Of a stretch of DNA of 64,000 nt, positions 26,536 to 35,451 are shown in pieces. Origin of the DNA: Ferrithrix thermotolerans DSM 19514 (lineage in GTDB: Bacteria; Actinomycetota; Acidimicrobiia; Acidimicrobiales; CAIXPF01); the NCBI GenBank assembly GCA_945906305.1, contig CAMDQT010000015.1, positions 1 through 64,000 on the forward strand, written 5' to 3'. Below the pieces are notes generated by a model. That model searched no databases. It worked only from the letters and a program-made list of their open reading frames with translations, and was not told where the DNA came from. Numbering within the stretch: position 1 is the first letter of the stretch; each line of letters begins with the position of its first letter. The position numbers and the translations under genes were made by a program.

Positions 26536-27435
26536 ATGACTTCTCGTTTCGAATCGGTCTCGGTGGTCCGCGAAGGTCTCGGCAAGGTGGACTACCTGGC
26601 CGACGATGGCATCGCCGGTGTCGTCTTTCTCGCCGACCGCTTGGGCAAGCCGGTGCTGGTCGAAGGCCCCGCCGGGACTGGTAAGACCCAGCTGGCCAAG
26701 TCCGTCGCCGAGATCCTCGGTGCCCGGCTCATCCGCCTACAGTGCTACGAAGGCCTCGACGAGGCCAAGGCGCTCTACGAGTGGAACTACAAGAAGCAGT
26801 TGCTGCGCATCCAGGCCGAACGGAACACCAAGGATTCCGGCCAGACCTGGGACGATATGTCCGACGACATCTTCTCCAGCGAGTTCTTGATGACCCGTCC
26901 GCTGCTCGAGGCAATCCGAGCCGACGATCCGGTGGTGTTGCTGATCGACGAGGTCGACCGCGTCGAGATGGAGACCGAGGCGCTCCTGCTGGAGATCCTC
27001 TCCGACTACCAGGTATCCATCCCCGAGCTGGGCACGATCGCCGCCAAGCAAATCCCGTTGGTGTTTCTCACCTCGAACAACACCCGTGAACTGTCCGAGG
27101 CACTGAAACGTCGCTGTCTGTTCCTGCACATCGATTACCCCGACATCGAGCGGGAGCGTCAGATCGTGTTGACGAAGGTGCCCGATATCTCCGAGCACCT
27201 CGCCGATCAGGTGGCCCGCATCGTGCGCACCATCCGAAACCTGGAGCTGAAGAAGTCGCCCTCGGTGTCCGAGACGCTCGACTGGGCCAACACGTTGATC
27301 CTGCTCGGTGTGCAAAACATCACCGAGGCTGAAGCGGTCGACACGCTGCACATCCTGCTGAAATATCAGACCGACATCGCCAAGGCGGCGAAGGAACTCA
27401 CCAGCACTCCATCGAAGTTTCAGAAGACGTCATGA
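26536..27435 (+). CDS. MoxR-family AAA ATPase
   Basis: Protein of 299 aa. Walker A GPAGTGKT (44-51), Walker [13 protein letters not shown] (about 135-146), and a sensor-like [16 protein letters not shown] with arginine finger. MoxR proteins act as chaperones that load metal centres or remodel partners, typically with a VWA-domain protein encoded next door. Here that partner overlaps by ATGA. Close relatives (CoxD-like) are linked to CO dehydrogenase maturation, but no cox structural genes are in the window. Confidence 0.9.
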   Translation: MTSRFESVSVVREGLGKVDYLADDGIAGVVFLADRLGKPVLVEGPAGTGKTQLAKSVAEILGARLIRLQCYEGLDEAKALYEWNYKKQLLRIQAERNTKDSGQTWDDMSDDIFSSEFLMTRPLLEAIRADDPVVLLIDEVDRVEMETEALLLEILSDYQVSIPELGTIAAKQIPLVFLTSNNTRELSEALKRRCLFLHIDYPDIERERQIVLTKVPDISEHLADQVARIVRTIRNLELKKSPSVSETLDWANTLILLGVQNITEAEAVDTLHILLKYQTDIAKAAKELTSTPSKFQKTS

Positions 27436-28925
27436 CCCTGGTCGAGGACGGTCCCGCGCCGGCTGAGATCGGGCAACCGATTCTGGAGCTGCTCAATGGC
27501 TTTGTCATGGAGCTTCGCAGTGCCGGTATTCCGGTCAGCTTGACCGAAAACCTCGACGCCATGGTGGCGGTAAAGCACATCCCGCTAGAGGACCGCGAGG
27601 CCTTCAAGTATGCGCTGGCCGCGACCATGGTCAAAAACCAGAACCACTGGAAAGCGTTCGAGACCGTCTTCGAGATCTACTTTTCGATTCGCGGCAGCGA
27701 GTACGACCTGAAGAACCAGGACGACAACGCTGAGGGCGACAACGAGGACAGTCAGGACGAGGGCGAAGGCGAGGGCGAGGGCGAAGGCCCCGGCAGTGGT
27801 GGTGGCGGCGGCCGGCAGATGACGCCGGAAGAGCTTGCTCAGATGCTCTACAACGCCCTCATGACCGGCGACCAGGGTTTGATGCGAATGGTGGCCAAGG
27901 TCTCCGTCCGGCGCTTTGCGGGAATGGAGCCGGGGCGTCCAGTTGGTGGTACCTACTACCTGTATCGGACGCTGCGAAACCTCGATCTCGATGGCATCAT
28001 GGCCAAGCTCATGGAGCAGGCTCATGAGCAGGTCGGCGGCGAGATGACCCCGCTGGAGCAGCGCCTCGCCAACGACGAGTACGAGGCCAGGGTCGACCAA
28101 CTCCGCAAGGAGATCGAGGCGGAGATCCGTCGCCGTCTGGTTGCCGATCGCGGCGTCGAGGCGATGGCCAAGACGCTACGCAAGCCGCTCCCCGAGGACG
28201 TGGACTTCATGCACGCGTCCCGAGAGGAGATGGTGAAGCTTCGCCGGGCCATCTATCCCCTTACCCGCAAGTTGGCGGTGCGCCTCCAGCGCAAGCGTCT
28301 GCACGGTCGCCGCGGTGCGCTCGATTTCCGCAACACCGTGCGGCACTCGCTCTCCTACGGCGGTGTGCCGGCGGAACCGAAGTTCCGACGACCCCGTCCG
28401 AAGAAGCCCGAGATCATGATCGTGGCGGACATCTCCGGTTCGGTGGCGGCGTTCGCCCGTTTCACCCTGCACCTGGTGTATGCAATTTCCGGGCAGTTCT
28501 CCCGGGTTCGGGCGTTCGTGTTCATCGACGGCCTCGACGAGGTGACCAAGTTCTTCGAGGGCACCGAGGACATCATCGACGCGGTGCATCGGGTTAATAC
28601 CGAAGCCGACGTGGTGTGGGTCGACGGGCACTCCGATTATGGCCACGCCTTCGAAGTGTTCTGGGAGCGTTACGGCAAGGAGATCACGCCCCGTACGACG
28701 GTGCTGATCCTCGGCGATGCCCGCAACAACTACCACTCGTCTCAGAGTTGGATCATCAAGGAGATCCGGTCCAAAGCACGTTCGGTGTTCTGGCTGAACC
28801 CCGAGCCGCGGTCCTATTGGGACACGGGAGATTCCATCGTTGGTGAGTACGGCCAGTACTGCAACGGTACCTTTGAGTGCCGCAACCTGCGTCAGCTCGA
28901 AGGCTTCGTGGACAACCTGGCATAG
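27432..28925 (+). CDS. CoxE-like VWA-domain protein, MoxR partner
   Basis: Protein of 497 aa. A central acidic and Gly-rich spacer (about 98-130, GEGEGEGEG-type repeats) separates an N-terminal helical part from the C-terminal VWA domain. The metal-ion site reads D333-I-S-G-S337, so the MIDAS DxSxS is intact. Start overlaps moxR stop. Family knowledge: VWA proteins bind clients while MoxR supplies ATPase force. A hairpin terminator follows at 28961. Confidence 0.87.
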   Translation: MTLVEDGPAPAEIGQPILELLNGFVMELRSAGIPVSLTENLDAMVAVKHIPLEDREAFKYALAATMVKNQNHWKAFETVFEIYFSIRGSEYDLKNQDDNAEGDNEDSQDEGEGEGEGEGPGSGGGGGRQMTPEELAQMLYNALMTGDQGLMRMVAKVSVRRFAGMEPGRPVGGTYYLYRTLRNLDLDGIMAKLMEQAHEQVGGEMTPLEQRLANDEYEARVDQLRKEIEAEIRRRLVADRGVEAMAKTLRKPLPEDVDFMHASREEMVKLRRAIYPLTRKLAVRLQRKRLHGRRGALDFRNTVRHSLSYGGVPAEPKFRRPRPKKPEIMIVADISGSVAAFARFTLHLVYAISGQFSRVRAFVFIDGLDEVTKFFEGTEDIIDAVHRVNTEADVVWVDGHSDYGHAFEVFWERYGKEITPRTTVLILGDARNNYHSSQSWIIKEIRSKARSVFWLNPEPRSYWDTGDSIVGEYGQYCNGTFECRNLRQLEGFVDNLA

Positions 28926-28960
28926 GTACTCCGCGAGGAGAGTTCAATCACCTCGCTCTG

Positions 28961-28992
28961 CACGGCGGGTCACCCCTGGGTGGCCCGCCGTG
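28961..28992 (+). terminator. Terminator hairpin after the VWA gene
   Basis: A 14-bp stem CACGGCGGGTCACC/GGTGGCCCGCCGTG (one G-T pair) with a CCTG loop, followed by TTCTGCTT. Confidence 0.8.
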
Positions 28993-29010
28993 TTCTGCTT
29001 ATCTGGAGTC

Positions 29011-29685
29011 ATGCCGACGCCCGATCTCGTCACAACCACCTTGTTGCTGGTACGCCACGGCGAGTCGATGGCGACCCTGGAGCGCATTGTGGGCGGTGCC
29101 GCTTCGTGCACCGGGTTGTCGCCGCTGGGTCGCCTCCAGGCCGAGCGGCTGCGCGATCGCCTCGCCGCTGGTCATGAGCCGCTGGTGCGCCGCCTGTACT
29201 CCTCCACGATGCCCAGAGCAGTGCAGACGGCAGAGATCCTCAACGAGGCTTGTGGGCTGCCGATCGAGTTCGATGCCAACCTCGAGGAGCATCGTCCCGG
29301 CGCTGCCGATGGGGTGCCCTGGGCCGAGGTGGAGGGTCGCTTCGGCCCGTACGAGGGGGAGAAGTACCCGCATCGGCGTCTCGCCCCGGGGGCGGAATCT
29401 CCCGCCGAGTTCCACCAGCGGGTCGGTATGGCGCTGCACGGCCTGGTGGAGGCCAACCTGGGATCAACGGTCCTGGTGTCTTGCCACGGAGGGGTCATTG
29501 ATGTGGTGTTCCGGGCGGCACTGGGGTTGCCGTTTCGGCCGGCGTACGACCTGTGGACGCTGAATGCGTCGATTACGGAATTGGCGGCGTCTCATCCTGC
29601 GGGCACCCATCCCCATCGTTGGCGGCTTGTTCGCTACAACGATGCCGCTCACCTGGCCGGCCTTCCTCGAGCCACCGTGGGTTGA
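29011..29685 (+). CDS. Histidine phosphatase (phosphoglycerate mutase-like)
   Basis: Protein of 224 aa in the 2H phosphatase superfamily. The phosphohistidine motif VRHGES (His16) and the second His in VSCHGGVID are present, with TSxx-like SSTMPRAVQTAE. These enzymes act on varied phosphoesters, so the substrate cannot be told. The ATG at 29011 follows GGAG and fits the family start (LLLVRHGES). Confidence 0.87.
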   Translation: MPTPDLVTTTLLLVRHGESMATLERIVGGAASCTGLSPLGRLQAERLRDRLAAGHEPLVRRLYSSTMPRAVQTAEILNEACGLPIEFDANLEEHRPGAADGVPWAEVEGRFGPYEGEKYPHRRLAPGAESPAEFHQRVGMALHGLVEANLGSTVLVSCHGGVIDVVFRAALGLPFRPAYDLWTLNASITELAASHPAGTHPHRWRLVRYNDAAHLAGLPRATVG

Positions 29686-29736
29686 TTGGGCCCCTGTTGG
29701 CGTTGGGTCGCGCCCATCGCGGCGGTGACGTCGGTC

Positions 29737-29742
29737 TAGGGT
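29737..29742 (+). promoter_or_regulatory. -10 element TAGGGT of the DUF169 gene (leaderless type)
   Basis: Ends 7 nt before the ATG at 29750. Confidence 0.5.
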
Positions 29743-29749
29743 TGCCCAC

Positions 29750-30568
29750 ATGACGACAGCTGACCTTGAGGGTAAGAGCGTATCGATCACGGGGATGGCT
29801 GGGCCCGGGGGCTACGACTGGCCGGGGTTGGTGGCAGACCTCAATCGCTTGTTACGTCTGCGCACCACGCCGATTGGGATGAAAATGTTCGCCACCACGG
29901 CGCAGATGGAAGCGATTCCCAAGATCCGCCGGCCCACCAGCATCCATACGATGGATCAGATCGTGTCGATGGCGTCTCGAATCGGCTGGACCGTCGGGGC
30001 GACCCGCGCCAACTTCGTCGGCGATCAATGTGGTGCCGTGGTCGGGCTGCATCCACGAGACGACGCGTGGCTTTCGGGCGAACGGATGACCGGCGTCTGG
30101 TATGAGACCATCGAAGACGCCTCAGCCCACCAGCAGGCCATGCACACCGTGCCGTTTGGGCAGTATGAGGCGGTGGCGGTGTCGCCGTTGACCGCGGGGC
30201 GGCTTGATCCGCCTGATATCTGCCTCATCTACGCCAATCCAGCCCAAATGATCCTGATGATCAACGGGCTGCAGTGGTCCGGCTACAAGAACTTTGAATG
30301 GGGCTGCGTCGGCGAGTCGGCCTGTGCGGACTCGTGGGGCCGGGCCTTGAAGCTGCGCGAACCCTCGGTGTCGCTGCCGTGTTTCGCCGAGCGTCGCTAT
30401 GGCGGCGTGCCCGATGACGAAATGTTGATGGCGACGCCACCGGAATTCGTGCCGAAGATGGTCGCCGGTCTCGACGCGTTGTCCCGCAACGGCTTGCGCT
30501 ACCCGATTCCGCCCTACGGCGTGCAGAACGACGCCCGAGCCGGGCTCGGGTACAGCTACGGCGGTTGA
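29750..30568 (+). CDS. DUF169 family protein
   Basis: Protein of 272 aa with DUF169 hallmarks: LRTTPIGMKMF near residues 41-51, ICLIYANPAQMILMINGLQW near 159-178, and EWGCVGESACADSW. Cysteines are few but conserved-looking (DQCGAVVG, CADSW, LPCFAERR). Family function is not known to me. It is followed convergently by the DAHP synthase gene with only 8 bp between stops. Its TAGGGT hexamer gives it a private promoter. Confidence 0.82.
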   Translation: MTTADLEGKSVSITGMAGPGGYDWPGLVADLNRLLRLRTTPIGMKMFATTAQMEAIPKIRRPTSIHTMDQIVSMASRIGWTVGATRANFVGDQCGAVVGLHPRDDAWLSGERMTGVWYETIEDASAHQQAMHTVPFGQYEAVAVSPLTAGRLDPPDICLIYANPAQMILMINGLQWSGYKNFEWGCVGESACADSWGRALKLREPSVSLPCFAERRYGGVPDDEMLMATPPEFVPKMVAGLDALSRNGLRYPIPPYGVQNDARAGLGYSYGG

Positions 30569-30576
30569 CGCTGTGC

Positions 30577-31926
30577 TCAGCCCGCGCCGAGGAGCTCAGA
30601 AACCCTGAAGGCCAGATCGAGGGCCTGACGGCCGTTGAGACGGGGATCGCAAATGGTCTCGTAGCGGGTGTCGAGGTGGTGATCGAGAGTCCTCGAGCTA
30701 CCCCCGAGACACTCCGTAACATCGTCGCCGGTCAGCTCCACGTGGACTCCACCAGGCCAGGTGCCCACCGCCGCATGGGCGGCGAAGAACCCCGCCACCT
30801 CGTCCATGATGTCATTGAGATCTCGGGTCTTACGCCCCGAGCCGGAGGTGAAGGTGTTGCCGTGCATCGGGTCACAGACCCAGGCCACGGGGTGGCCGCT
30901 GTCGCGCACCGCCTCCAGCAGCGGCGGTAGCGTCGCTCGAACCTTGGTGGCACCCATGCGGGTGATCAGGGAAAGCCGGCCGGGCTGTCGCTCGGGGTTG
31001 AGGACCTCACACAGCGCGAGCACTTCTTCGGCGCTGGCGCTCGGACCTAACTTGACCCCGAGCGGGTTGCAGACGCCGCGGAGGAACTCCACGTGCGCAC
31101 CGTCGAGTTGACGGGTCCGCTCACCGATCCACACGAAGTGAGCCGAGCAGTCGTAGTAGTCGCCAGTGAGGGAGTCGCGTCGGGTCAGGGCTTGTTCGTA
31201 GCCGAGTAACAGCGCCTCATGGCTGGTGAAAAGGTCGACCTGGTGGAGCTGCGCCTCGGAGGCGGTGTCGATGCCGCACGCCTTCATGAATTGCAGCGCC
31301 CGTCCAATTCCGGAGGCTATCTCCTGATAATGCTGGCCCTCCGCGGAGCTCGCCACGAACTCCTGGTTCCAGGCTTGAACGCGGGAAAGATCGGCGAAGC
31401 CGCCTTTCGTGAAGGCCCGCAGCAGGTTCAAGGTGGCCGAGGACTGGTGGTAGCCAGTGAGCAAGCGGGCGGGGTCGGCACGACGGCCTTCGGCAGAGAA
31501 AACCTCGGAGTTCACGTTGTGACCTCGGAACGATGCCAGGGTGATGCCCTCGATGGTCTCCGTGTTCGACGAACGCGGTTTGCCGTACTGGCCGGCGATA
31601 CGGCCGACTTTGACCACCGGCACTCCGGCGGCGTAGGTCAGCACCACGGCCATCTGGAGGATGACCTTCAGCTTGTCGCGGATCTTGTCGGCGGCGAAGT
31701 CATCGAAGGATTCCGCGCAGTCTCCTGCCTGCAGCAGAAAGGCGCGGCCTGCGGCAACTTCGCCCATTTGCGCGGTCAGCGCACGTGCTTCACCGGCAAA
31801 GACCAAGGGGGGGAAGCCGGCCAGGGTCTTCAGTGCGTCATCGAGCGCGACTTGGTCCGGCCACTGCGGCTGTTGCTCGGCTGGATGGTTGCGCCACGAT
31901 GTCGGGCTCCACGTGTCGGTACTCAC
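30577..31926 (-). CDS. aroG: 3-deoxy-7-phosphoheptulonate synthase, class II
   Basis: First step of the shikimate pathway: condenses phosphoenolpyruvate with erythrose 4-phosphate. Protein of 449 aa, matching class II (plant/actinobacterial) enzymes rather than the 350-aa class I. Visible family elements are LLQAGDCAESF (metal Cys), VVKVGRIAGQYGKPRS, GYHQSSATLNLLRAF, THEALLLGYEQALTR and VWVCDPMHGNT. GTG 31926 (STDTWSPTSW) is preferred with GCGAGG upstream. Confidence 0.93.
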   Translation of the reverse strand: MSTDTWSPTSWRNHPAEQQPQWPDQVALDDALKTLAGFPPLVFAGEARALTAQMGEVAAGRAFLLQAGDCAESFDDFAADKIRDKLKVILQMAVVLTYAAGVPVVKVGRIAGQYGKPRSSNTETIEGITLASFRGHNVNSEVFSAEGRRADPARLLTGYHQSSATLNLLRAFTKGGFADLSRVQAWNQEFVASSAEGQHYQEIASGIGRALQFMKACGIDTASEAQLHQVDLFTSHEALLLGYEQALTRRDSLTGDYYDCSAHFVWIGERTRQLDGAHVEFLRGVCNPLGVKLGPSASAEEVLALCEVLNPERQPGRLSLITRMGATKVRATLPPLLEAVRDSGHPVAWVCDPMHGNTFTSGSGRKTRDLNDIMDEVAGFFAAHAAVGTWPGGVHVELTGDDVTECLGGSSRTLDHHLDTRYETICDPRLNGRQALDLAFRVSELLGAG

Positions 31927-31978
31927 CGCACAAGCCTCGCCGCTACTGGCTCGACGCGCCAAACGACATGATCAGCGT

Positions 31979-32809
31979 TCAGGCTGCGCTTGCTGCTGCG
32001 GTGACCTGTTCGCGTACCGAACCTACGGCGCGCTTGACTAACCGCCGGGCGGCTTCGGCGGTGACACCGAGACCTTCCCCGACTTCGCGGTAGCTCCGCT
32101 TGCGTCCATCGTGCAGGCCGAATCGTGCTTCCACGGCGAAGCGGGCCCGGTCGTCGAGCATGTCGAGAAGGTTGGTGATGAGATCCTCCTCCGAGCGGGC
32201 CAGAACTTCCTGCTCCGGCCCGGGCACCGCGTTGGGCAGCAGATCGATCAGTTCGTTGGAGTCGTCGTCGCCGATGCTTCGGTCCAGTGAGGTGGGAGTG
32301 GTCAAGCGGTGAAGGCGGGCGTGCTCCTCGTCAAGTTCGTCCCCGTCCCCACCGACCTGGCGCAGCGCGGCGCGGAGGGAAGCCGAGCGGTCACCGGGAA
32401 GGCGGACCAGGGAAGCCTTTTGGTCCAAAGCCCTGCCGATGGCTTGGCGGATCCAGAACGTGGCGTAGGTGGAGAACTTGAACCCTTTGCGCCAGTCGAA
32501 CTTGTCCACGGCATGTTCAAGGCCGAGGTTGCCCTCCTGCACCAGGTCGAGCAACTCCATTGACGAAGGCAGGGGGTAGCGACGGGCGACGCTGACCACG
32601 AGCCGCAGGTTGGCCCGGATGAAGCGGTCCTTGGCCGCGCCCGCGGCATGCACCGCGGCCGTCAGCTCGTGTCCACAATCACCCCTGTCCAGCCGCCTTT
32701 GGGCGTACTGGCCAGCCTCAATGATCTGGGACAGCTCTCGTTCCACCTCTGCGTTGAGAAGTGGCACAAGTCCGATCTCGTTGAGGTATTGCCCGACCGA
32801 ATCGCTCAT
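31979..32809 (-). CDS. Group 2 RNA polymerase sigma-70 factor
   Basis: Protein of 276 aa. Region 1.2 opens the protein (DSVGQYLNEIGLVPLL), region 2 has the RpoD-like -10 reading helix (KFDWRKGFKFSTYATFWIRQAI), region 3 follows, and region 4 has the HTH SYREVGEGLGVTAEAARRLV. No region 1.1, hence a non-essential primary-like sigma, similar to mycobacterial SigB. The ATG at 32809 follows AGGACTG; GTG 32824 would add five residues. It is divergent from nadD. Confidence 0.9.
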   Translation of the reverse strand: MSDSVGQYLNEIGLVPLLNAEVERELSQIIEAGQYAQRRLDRGDCGHELTAAVHAAGAAKDRFIRANLRLVVSVARRYPLPSSMELLDLVQEGNLGLEHAVDKFDWRKGFKFSTYATFWIRQAIGRALDQKASLVRLPGDRSASLRAALRQVGGDGDELDEEHARLHRLTTPTSLDRSIGDDDSNELIDLLPNAVPGPEQEVLARSEEDLITNLLDMLDDRARFAVEARFGLHDGRKRSYREVGEGLGVTAEAARRLVKRAVGSVREQVTAAASAA

Positions 32810-32904
32810 GACAGTCCTGCCCACGCTTGCCGCTTGTGTTCATTAACCGAACGACACCGAGCCAAATTCACCAGGAATGGGGCACCGGTGGCCGCTGTCT
32901 CACG

Positions 32905-32910
32905 TACGAT
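32905..32910 (+). promoter_or_regulatory. -10 element TACGAT of nadD (leaderless type)
   Basis: Ends 8 nt before the GTG at 32919. Confidence 0.5.
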
Positions 32911-32918
32911 CAACTTGG

Positions 32919-33515
32919 GTGACATCCCAAAGGGAGCGACTCGGTGTTTTCGGTGGGACATTCGACCCTCTTCATATCGGTCATCTTGTCGCCGCGCTTT
33001 ACTCATTTGAGGCGATTTCTTTGGATCGCCTGCTCTTTGTCGTCTCCAACGTTCCCTGGCAGAAGGTTGGGGAACGGCAGATCTCGCCCGCTGAGGCGCG
33101 GGTGGCGATGGTCCAAGCGGCCATCGCCGCTCACCCTGGCTTTGAGCTGAGTCGGGTCGAAATAGACCGCGGGGGCGACTCCTTTATGGCAGAAACCCTG
33201 GTCGCGCTGCAGGAACAGAACCCCGACAGCGAACTGTTCCTGATTTTGGGCGCCGATGCGGCGGCGGGGATCCCCACCTGGCGCCATGCACAAACCCTGG
33301 CGGAGCTCGCCACGCTGGTGGTGCTCGAGCGTCCCGGTGCCAGCGAGTTTGCTCTCCACGGCTTCCGTGTCGAGCGGGTCTCCATGCCTGGGTTGGCGAT
33401 CTCCTCCACGGAACTCCGCGAGCGTTGGCGGGCCGGCCGGTCCGTTGATTGGCTCATCCCTGAGGCGGTGCAATCGGTTCTCACCGCCTGGCAGCTCTAT
33501 CGTGGGCAGCCGTGA
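32919..33515 (+). CDS. nadD: Nicotinate-nucleotide adenylyltransferase
   Basis: Makes deamido-NAD from NaMN and ATP. Protein of 198 aa. The nucleotidyl-transfer motif GGTFDPLHIGH (12-22) and the C-terminal ISSTELRERW are intact. GTG 32919 is chosen because the family starts just before GVFGGTFDP and a TACGAT hexamer lies 8 bases upstream. Followed by a LytR_C protein and rsfS, the usual actinobacterial order. Confidence 0.94.
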   Translation: MTSQRERLGVFGGTFDPLHIGHLVAALYSFEAISLDRLLFVVSNVPWQKVGERQISPAEARVAMVQAAIAAHPGFELSRVEIDRGGDSFMAETLVALQEQNPDSELFLILGADAAAGIPTWRHAQTLAELATLVVLERPGASEFALHGFRVERVSMPGLAISSTELRERWRAGRSVDWLIPEAVQSVLTAWQLYRGQP

Positions 33516-33527
33516 AGGAAGCTGCCA

Positions 33528-34841
33528 GTGCGTCGAACCACTCCCGATCCTGAAGGTCGGGCCAGAACATCGCGGTCGGTGCTGCTTCCTGCACGACGCG
33601 AGCCAGACGGTGCTCCTCGGTGGTTGCGACGCCTGGGGTTCGCGCTTTCCATGGTGGCGTTGGTGGCCGCCCTTCCGGTACTCGCCCGCATGGGCTGGAA
33701 GCATGCTCTCGCCGCCGGTGACGAGGCTTCCGCCGCGTCGTCGGCCGATGTGGCCGCTCCTGGGTACCGGGCGATGGTGTCGCCGACCCCGACGATGCTC
33801 CTGGTACACCGAAGCCCCGCAGCTGAGCTAGCCGGGGTTTCGATGTTGGCGCAGGTTGGCGACGACAGCAGCGCCGTGCTGCTGATCCCCACCAGCCTCG
33901 TCGTCGACGCTGAATCGGGTCGGGGCCGCACCCTGGCCTCAGTGTTCGTCGCGGGTGGGGTCGATGAAGTGGCGGCGGCGGTCGCTCGGGCGTTGCACAT
34001 CGGTTTCGCCCAGGTGGTCGCGCTTGACGCCGCTGACTGGGAGGCCGCCGCCGCTGGCCATACAGTCGTTCTCGAAAACCCCGATCAGCTCGCGGATAGT
34101 GATGGTCAGGTGCGCTTCGAACCCGGCCGATTGACCCTGCAGGCCCAAGACCTTGAGCCCTACTCGCGCCTGCGCAACGCTGCTGAGGAGGATCGAGGGC
34201 GGTTGTTCCGTAACGATCTGCTGTGGACCGCATGGTTCAAATCCCTGGCCAAGGGTTCCCCTGCAAGCACCAGGGACCCATTCTCCGTCATGGTCCATGC
34301 AATGGCCAAGGCTTCGGTCGTGGTGGTCGAGCTACCCGTAGTCAAAGCGGACGCCATGGCTGCGTCCCAGGTTGAGGTCGGGGTGTCCACGAACAGCCTC
34401 GCTCAGGGGGTTGAAGACTCCCTCAACCGCGAGGTCTTCTACGTCCTCGACGTCGATCCGGCCATGGCTCTGCTCTCTACCATCGTGCCTTTTCCGAGCG
34501 CGGCGCGACCGGGGGACCGCATTCGCGTTCGGCTGCTCAATGGCATCGGTGATCAGACCGGCGCACTTGCGGCATCGGCCAAGCTGGTGCCTGCAGGTGC
34601 GGAAATCACGGTATTCGGCAACGCTGATAGGTTCGACTATGCGAATACCATGGTTGAGTTCTTCGATGAGACCCAGCGGAATCACGCCGTGACCTTGGCC
34701 GTGGCGCTGGGGGTAGCCTCGCCGGTGTTCAATCCGATAGCCGACGGCACGGTTGATGTCAGCGTGATCGTCGGCAAGGATTTTTCCTCGCCAGGGGCAG
34801 TCCGCAAGACGCCTCTAGTGGGCCCGCCAACGAGCCGCTGA
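33528..34841 (+). CDS. LytR C-terminal domain protein
   Basis: Membrane-anchored protein of 437 aa. A cytoplasmic basic N-terminus is followed by a transmembrane helix (about 36-55, FALSMVALVAALPVLA). The extracytoplasmic part ends in a LytR_C domain (about 340-425, RVRLLNGIGDQTGALAASAK). The central part (about 85-320) is LytR/CpsA-like in pattern (LLIPTSLVVDAESGRGRTLA), so it could be a distant wall-polymer ligase. GAAGG and the GTG at 33528 set the start. Context nadD-LytR_C-rsfS is conserved in actinobacteria. Confidence 0.75.
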   Translation: MRRTTPDPEGRARTSRSVLLPARREPDGAPRWLRRLGFALSMVALVAALPVLARMGWKHALAAGDEASAASSADVAAPGYRAMVSPTPTMLLVHRSPAAELAGVSMLAQVGDDSSAVLLIPTSLVVDAESGRGRTLASVFVAGGVDEVAAAVARALHIGFAQVVALDAADWEAAAAGHTVVLENPDQLADSDGQVRFEPGRLTLQAQDLEPYSRLRNAAEEDRGRLFRNDLLWTAWFKSLAKGSPASTRDPFSVMVHAMAKASVVVVELPVVKADAMAASQVEVGVSTNSLAQGVEDSLNREVFYVLDVDPAMALLSTIVPFPSAARPGDRIRVRLLNGIGDQTGALAASAKLVPAGAEITVFGNADRFDYANTMVEFFDETQRNHAVTLAVALGVASPVFNPIADGTVDVSVIVGKDFSSPGAVRKTPLVGPPTSR

Positions 34842-34884
34842 CCCGGTTGGACGGGACACAAATCCCAGGCAGGGATGGTTTTCC

Positions 34885-34944
34885 GGTGTTGAGGATGACG
34901 GTGTTGAGGATGACGGTGTTGAGGATGACGGTGCTGAGCATGAA
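34885..34944 (+). repeat. Four 15-bp tandem repeats upstream of rsfS
   Basis: Three identical GGTGTTGAGGATGAC units and one degenerate unit lie in the lytR_C-rsfS gap. Each carries GAGG followed by ATG. The period is a multiple of three, so a small reading frame runs through them (ATG at 34895 to TGA at 34955-34957), ending on the rsfS start codon. Confidence 0.85.
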
Positions 34945-34953
34945 CGGTGTGCA

Positions 34954-35361
34954 GTGATCGAAAACGAGTGGGTTGAACGTCTTTCCGGTCGTGATCGCGC
35001 CGCGGGGGTGGTGGCCTCGCCGGCCGAACTCGCGGCGGCGGCGGCCCGGGCTGCGGAGGGCAAGGTTGGGCGCAATATCGTCGTGCTCGATGTCGGCGAT
35101 GTCTTGGCTATCACCGATTTTTTTGTCCTCTGCCACGGCGGTTCCAATCGGCAGGTCAAAGCCATCGCCGACGAGGTCGAGGCCCAACTTGGACTCGGCT
35201 ACGGGCTGAAGCCGATCAGGGTCGAGGGGCTCGACGATCTCAAATGGGTGCTCATGGACTACGGGTCTTTCGTGGTGCACATCTTCGACGAGGAGTCGCG
35301 GGCCTTCTACGACCTCGAGCGCCTATGGAAAGACTCCGCCAGGCTGGCCTGGGAGGCTTAA
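34954..35361 (+). CDS. rsfS: Ribosomal silencing factor RsfS (Iojap)
   Basis: Protein of 135 aa that binds L14 and blocks subunit joining in starvation. DITD-like AITDFFVLCHGGSNRQVKAIADEV and the C-terminal WVLMDYGSFVVHIF are family hallmarks. The GTG at 34954 is the only start possible: the frame upstream is open to 34819 but contains no ATG, GTG or TTG. No good ribosome site precedes it. The stop of a tiny upstream frame overlaps the GTG (GTGA), suggesting coupling. Confidence 0.92.
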   Translation: MIENEWVERLSGRDRAAGVVASPAELAAAAARAAEGKVGRNIVVLDVGDVLAITDFFVLCHGGSNRQVKAIADEVEAQLGLGYGLKPIRVEGLDDLKWVLMDYGSFVVHIFDEESRAFYDLERLWKDSARLAWEA

Positions 35362-35439
35362 ACGGCGCCAGAGGCGGCGTGCCGGTACCCGAATGGGTGC
35401 CGCCTGCCAGCTTCGGTCCGAGCCGTTGTCGGTGGCGGC

Positions 35440-35445
35440 TATCGT
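35440..35445 (+). promoter_or_regulatory. -10 element TATCGT of the nitronate monooxygenase gene (leaderless type)
   Basis: Ends 6 nt before the ATG at 35452. Confidence 0.5.
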
Positions 35446-35451
35446 GCGCGC

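Noticed and set aside
26536-28925. CO dehydrogenase maturation operon (coxDE)
   Set aside because: MoxR and VWA match CoxD/CoxE in type, but no coxM, coxS or coxL is in the window, so the specific role is not supported.
34819-34953. Upstream extension of rsfS through the GVEDD repeat
   Set aside because: The frame is open but has no ATG, GTG or TTG between the stop at 34816 and the GTG at 34954.
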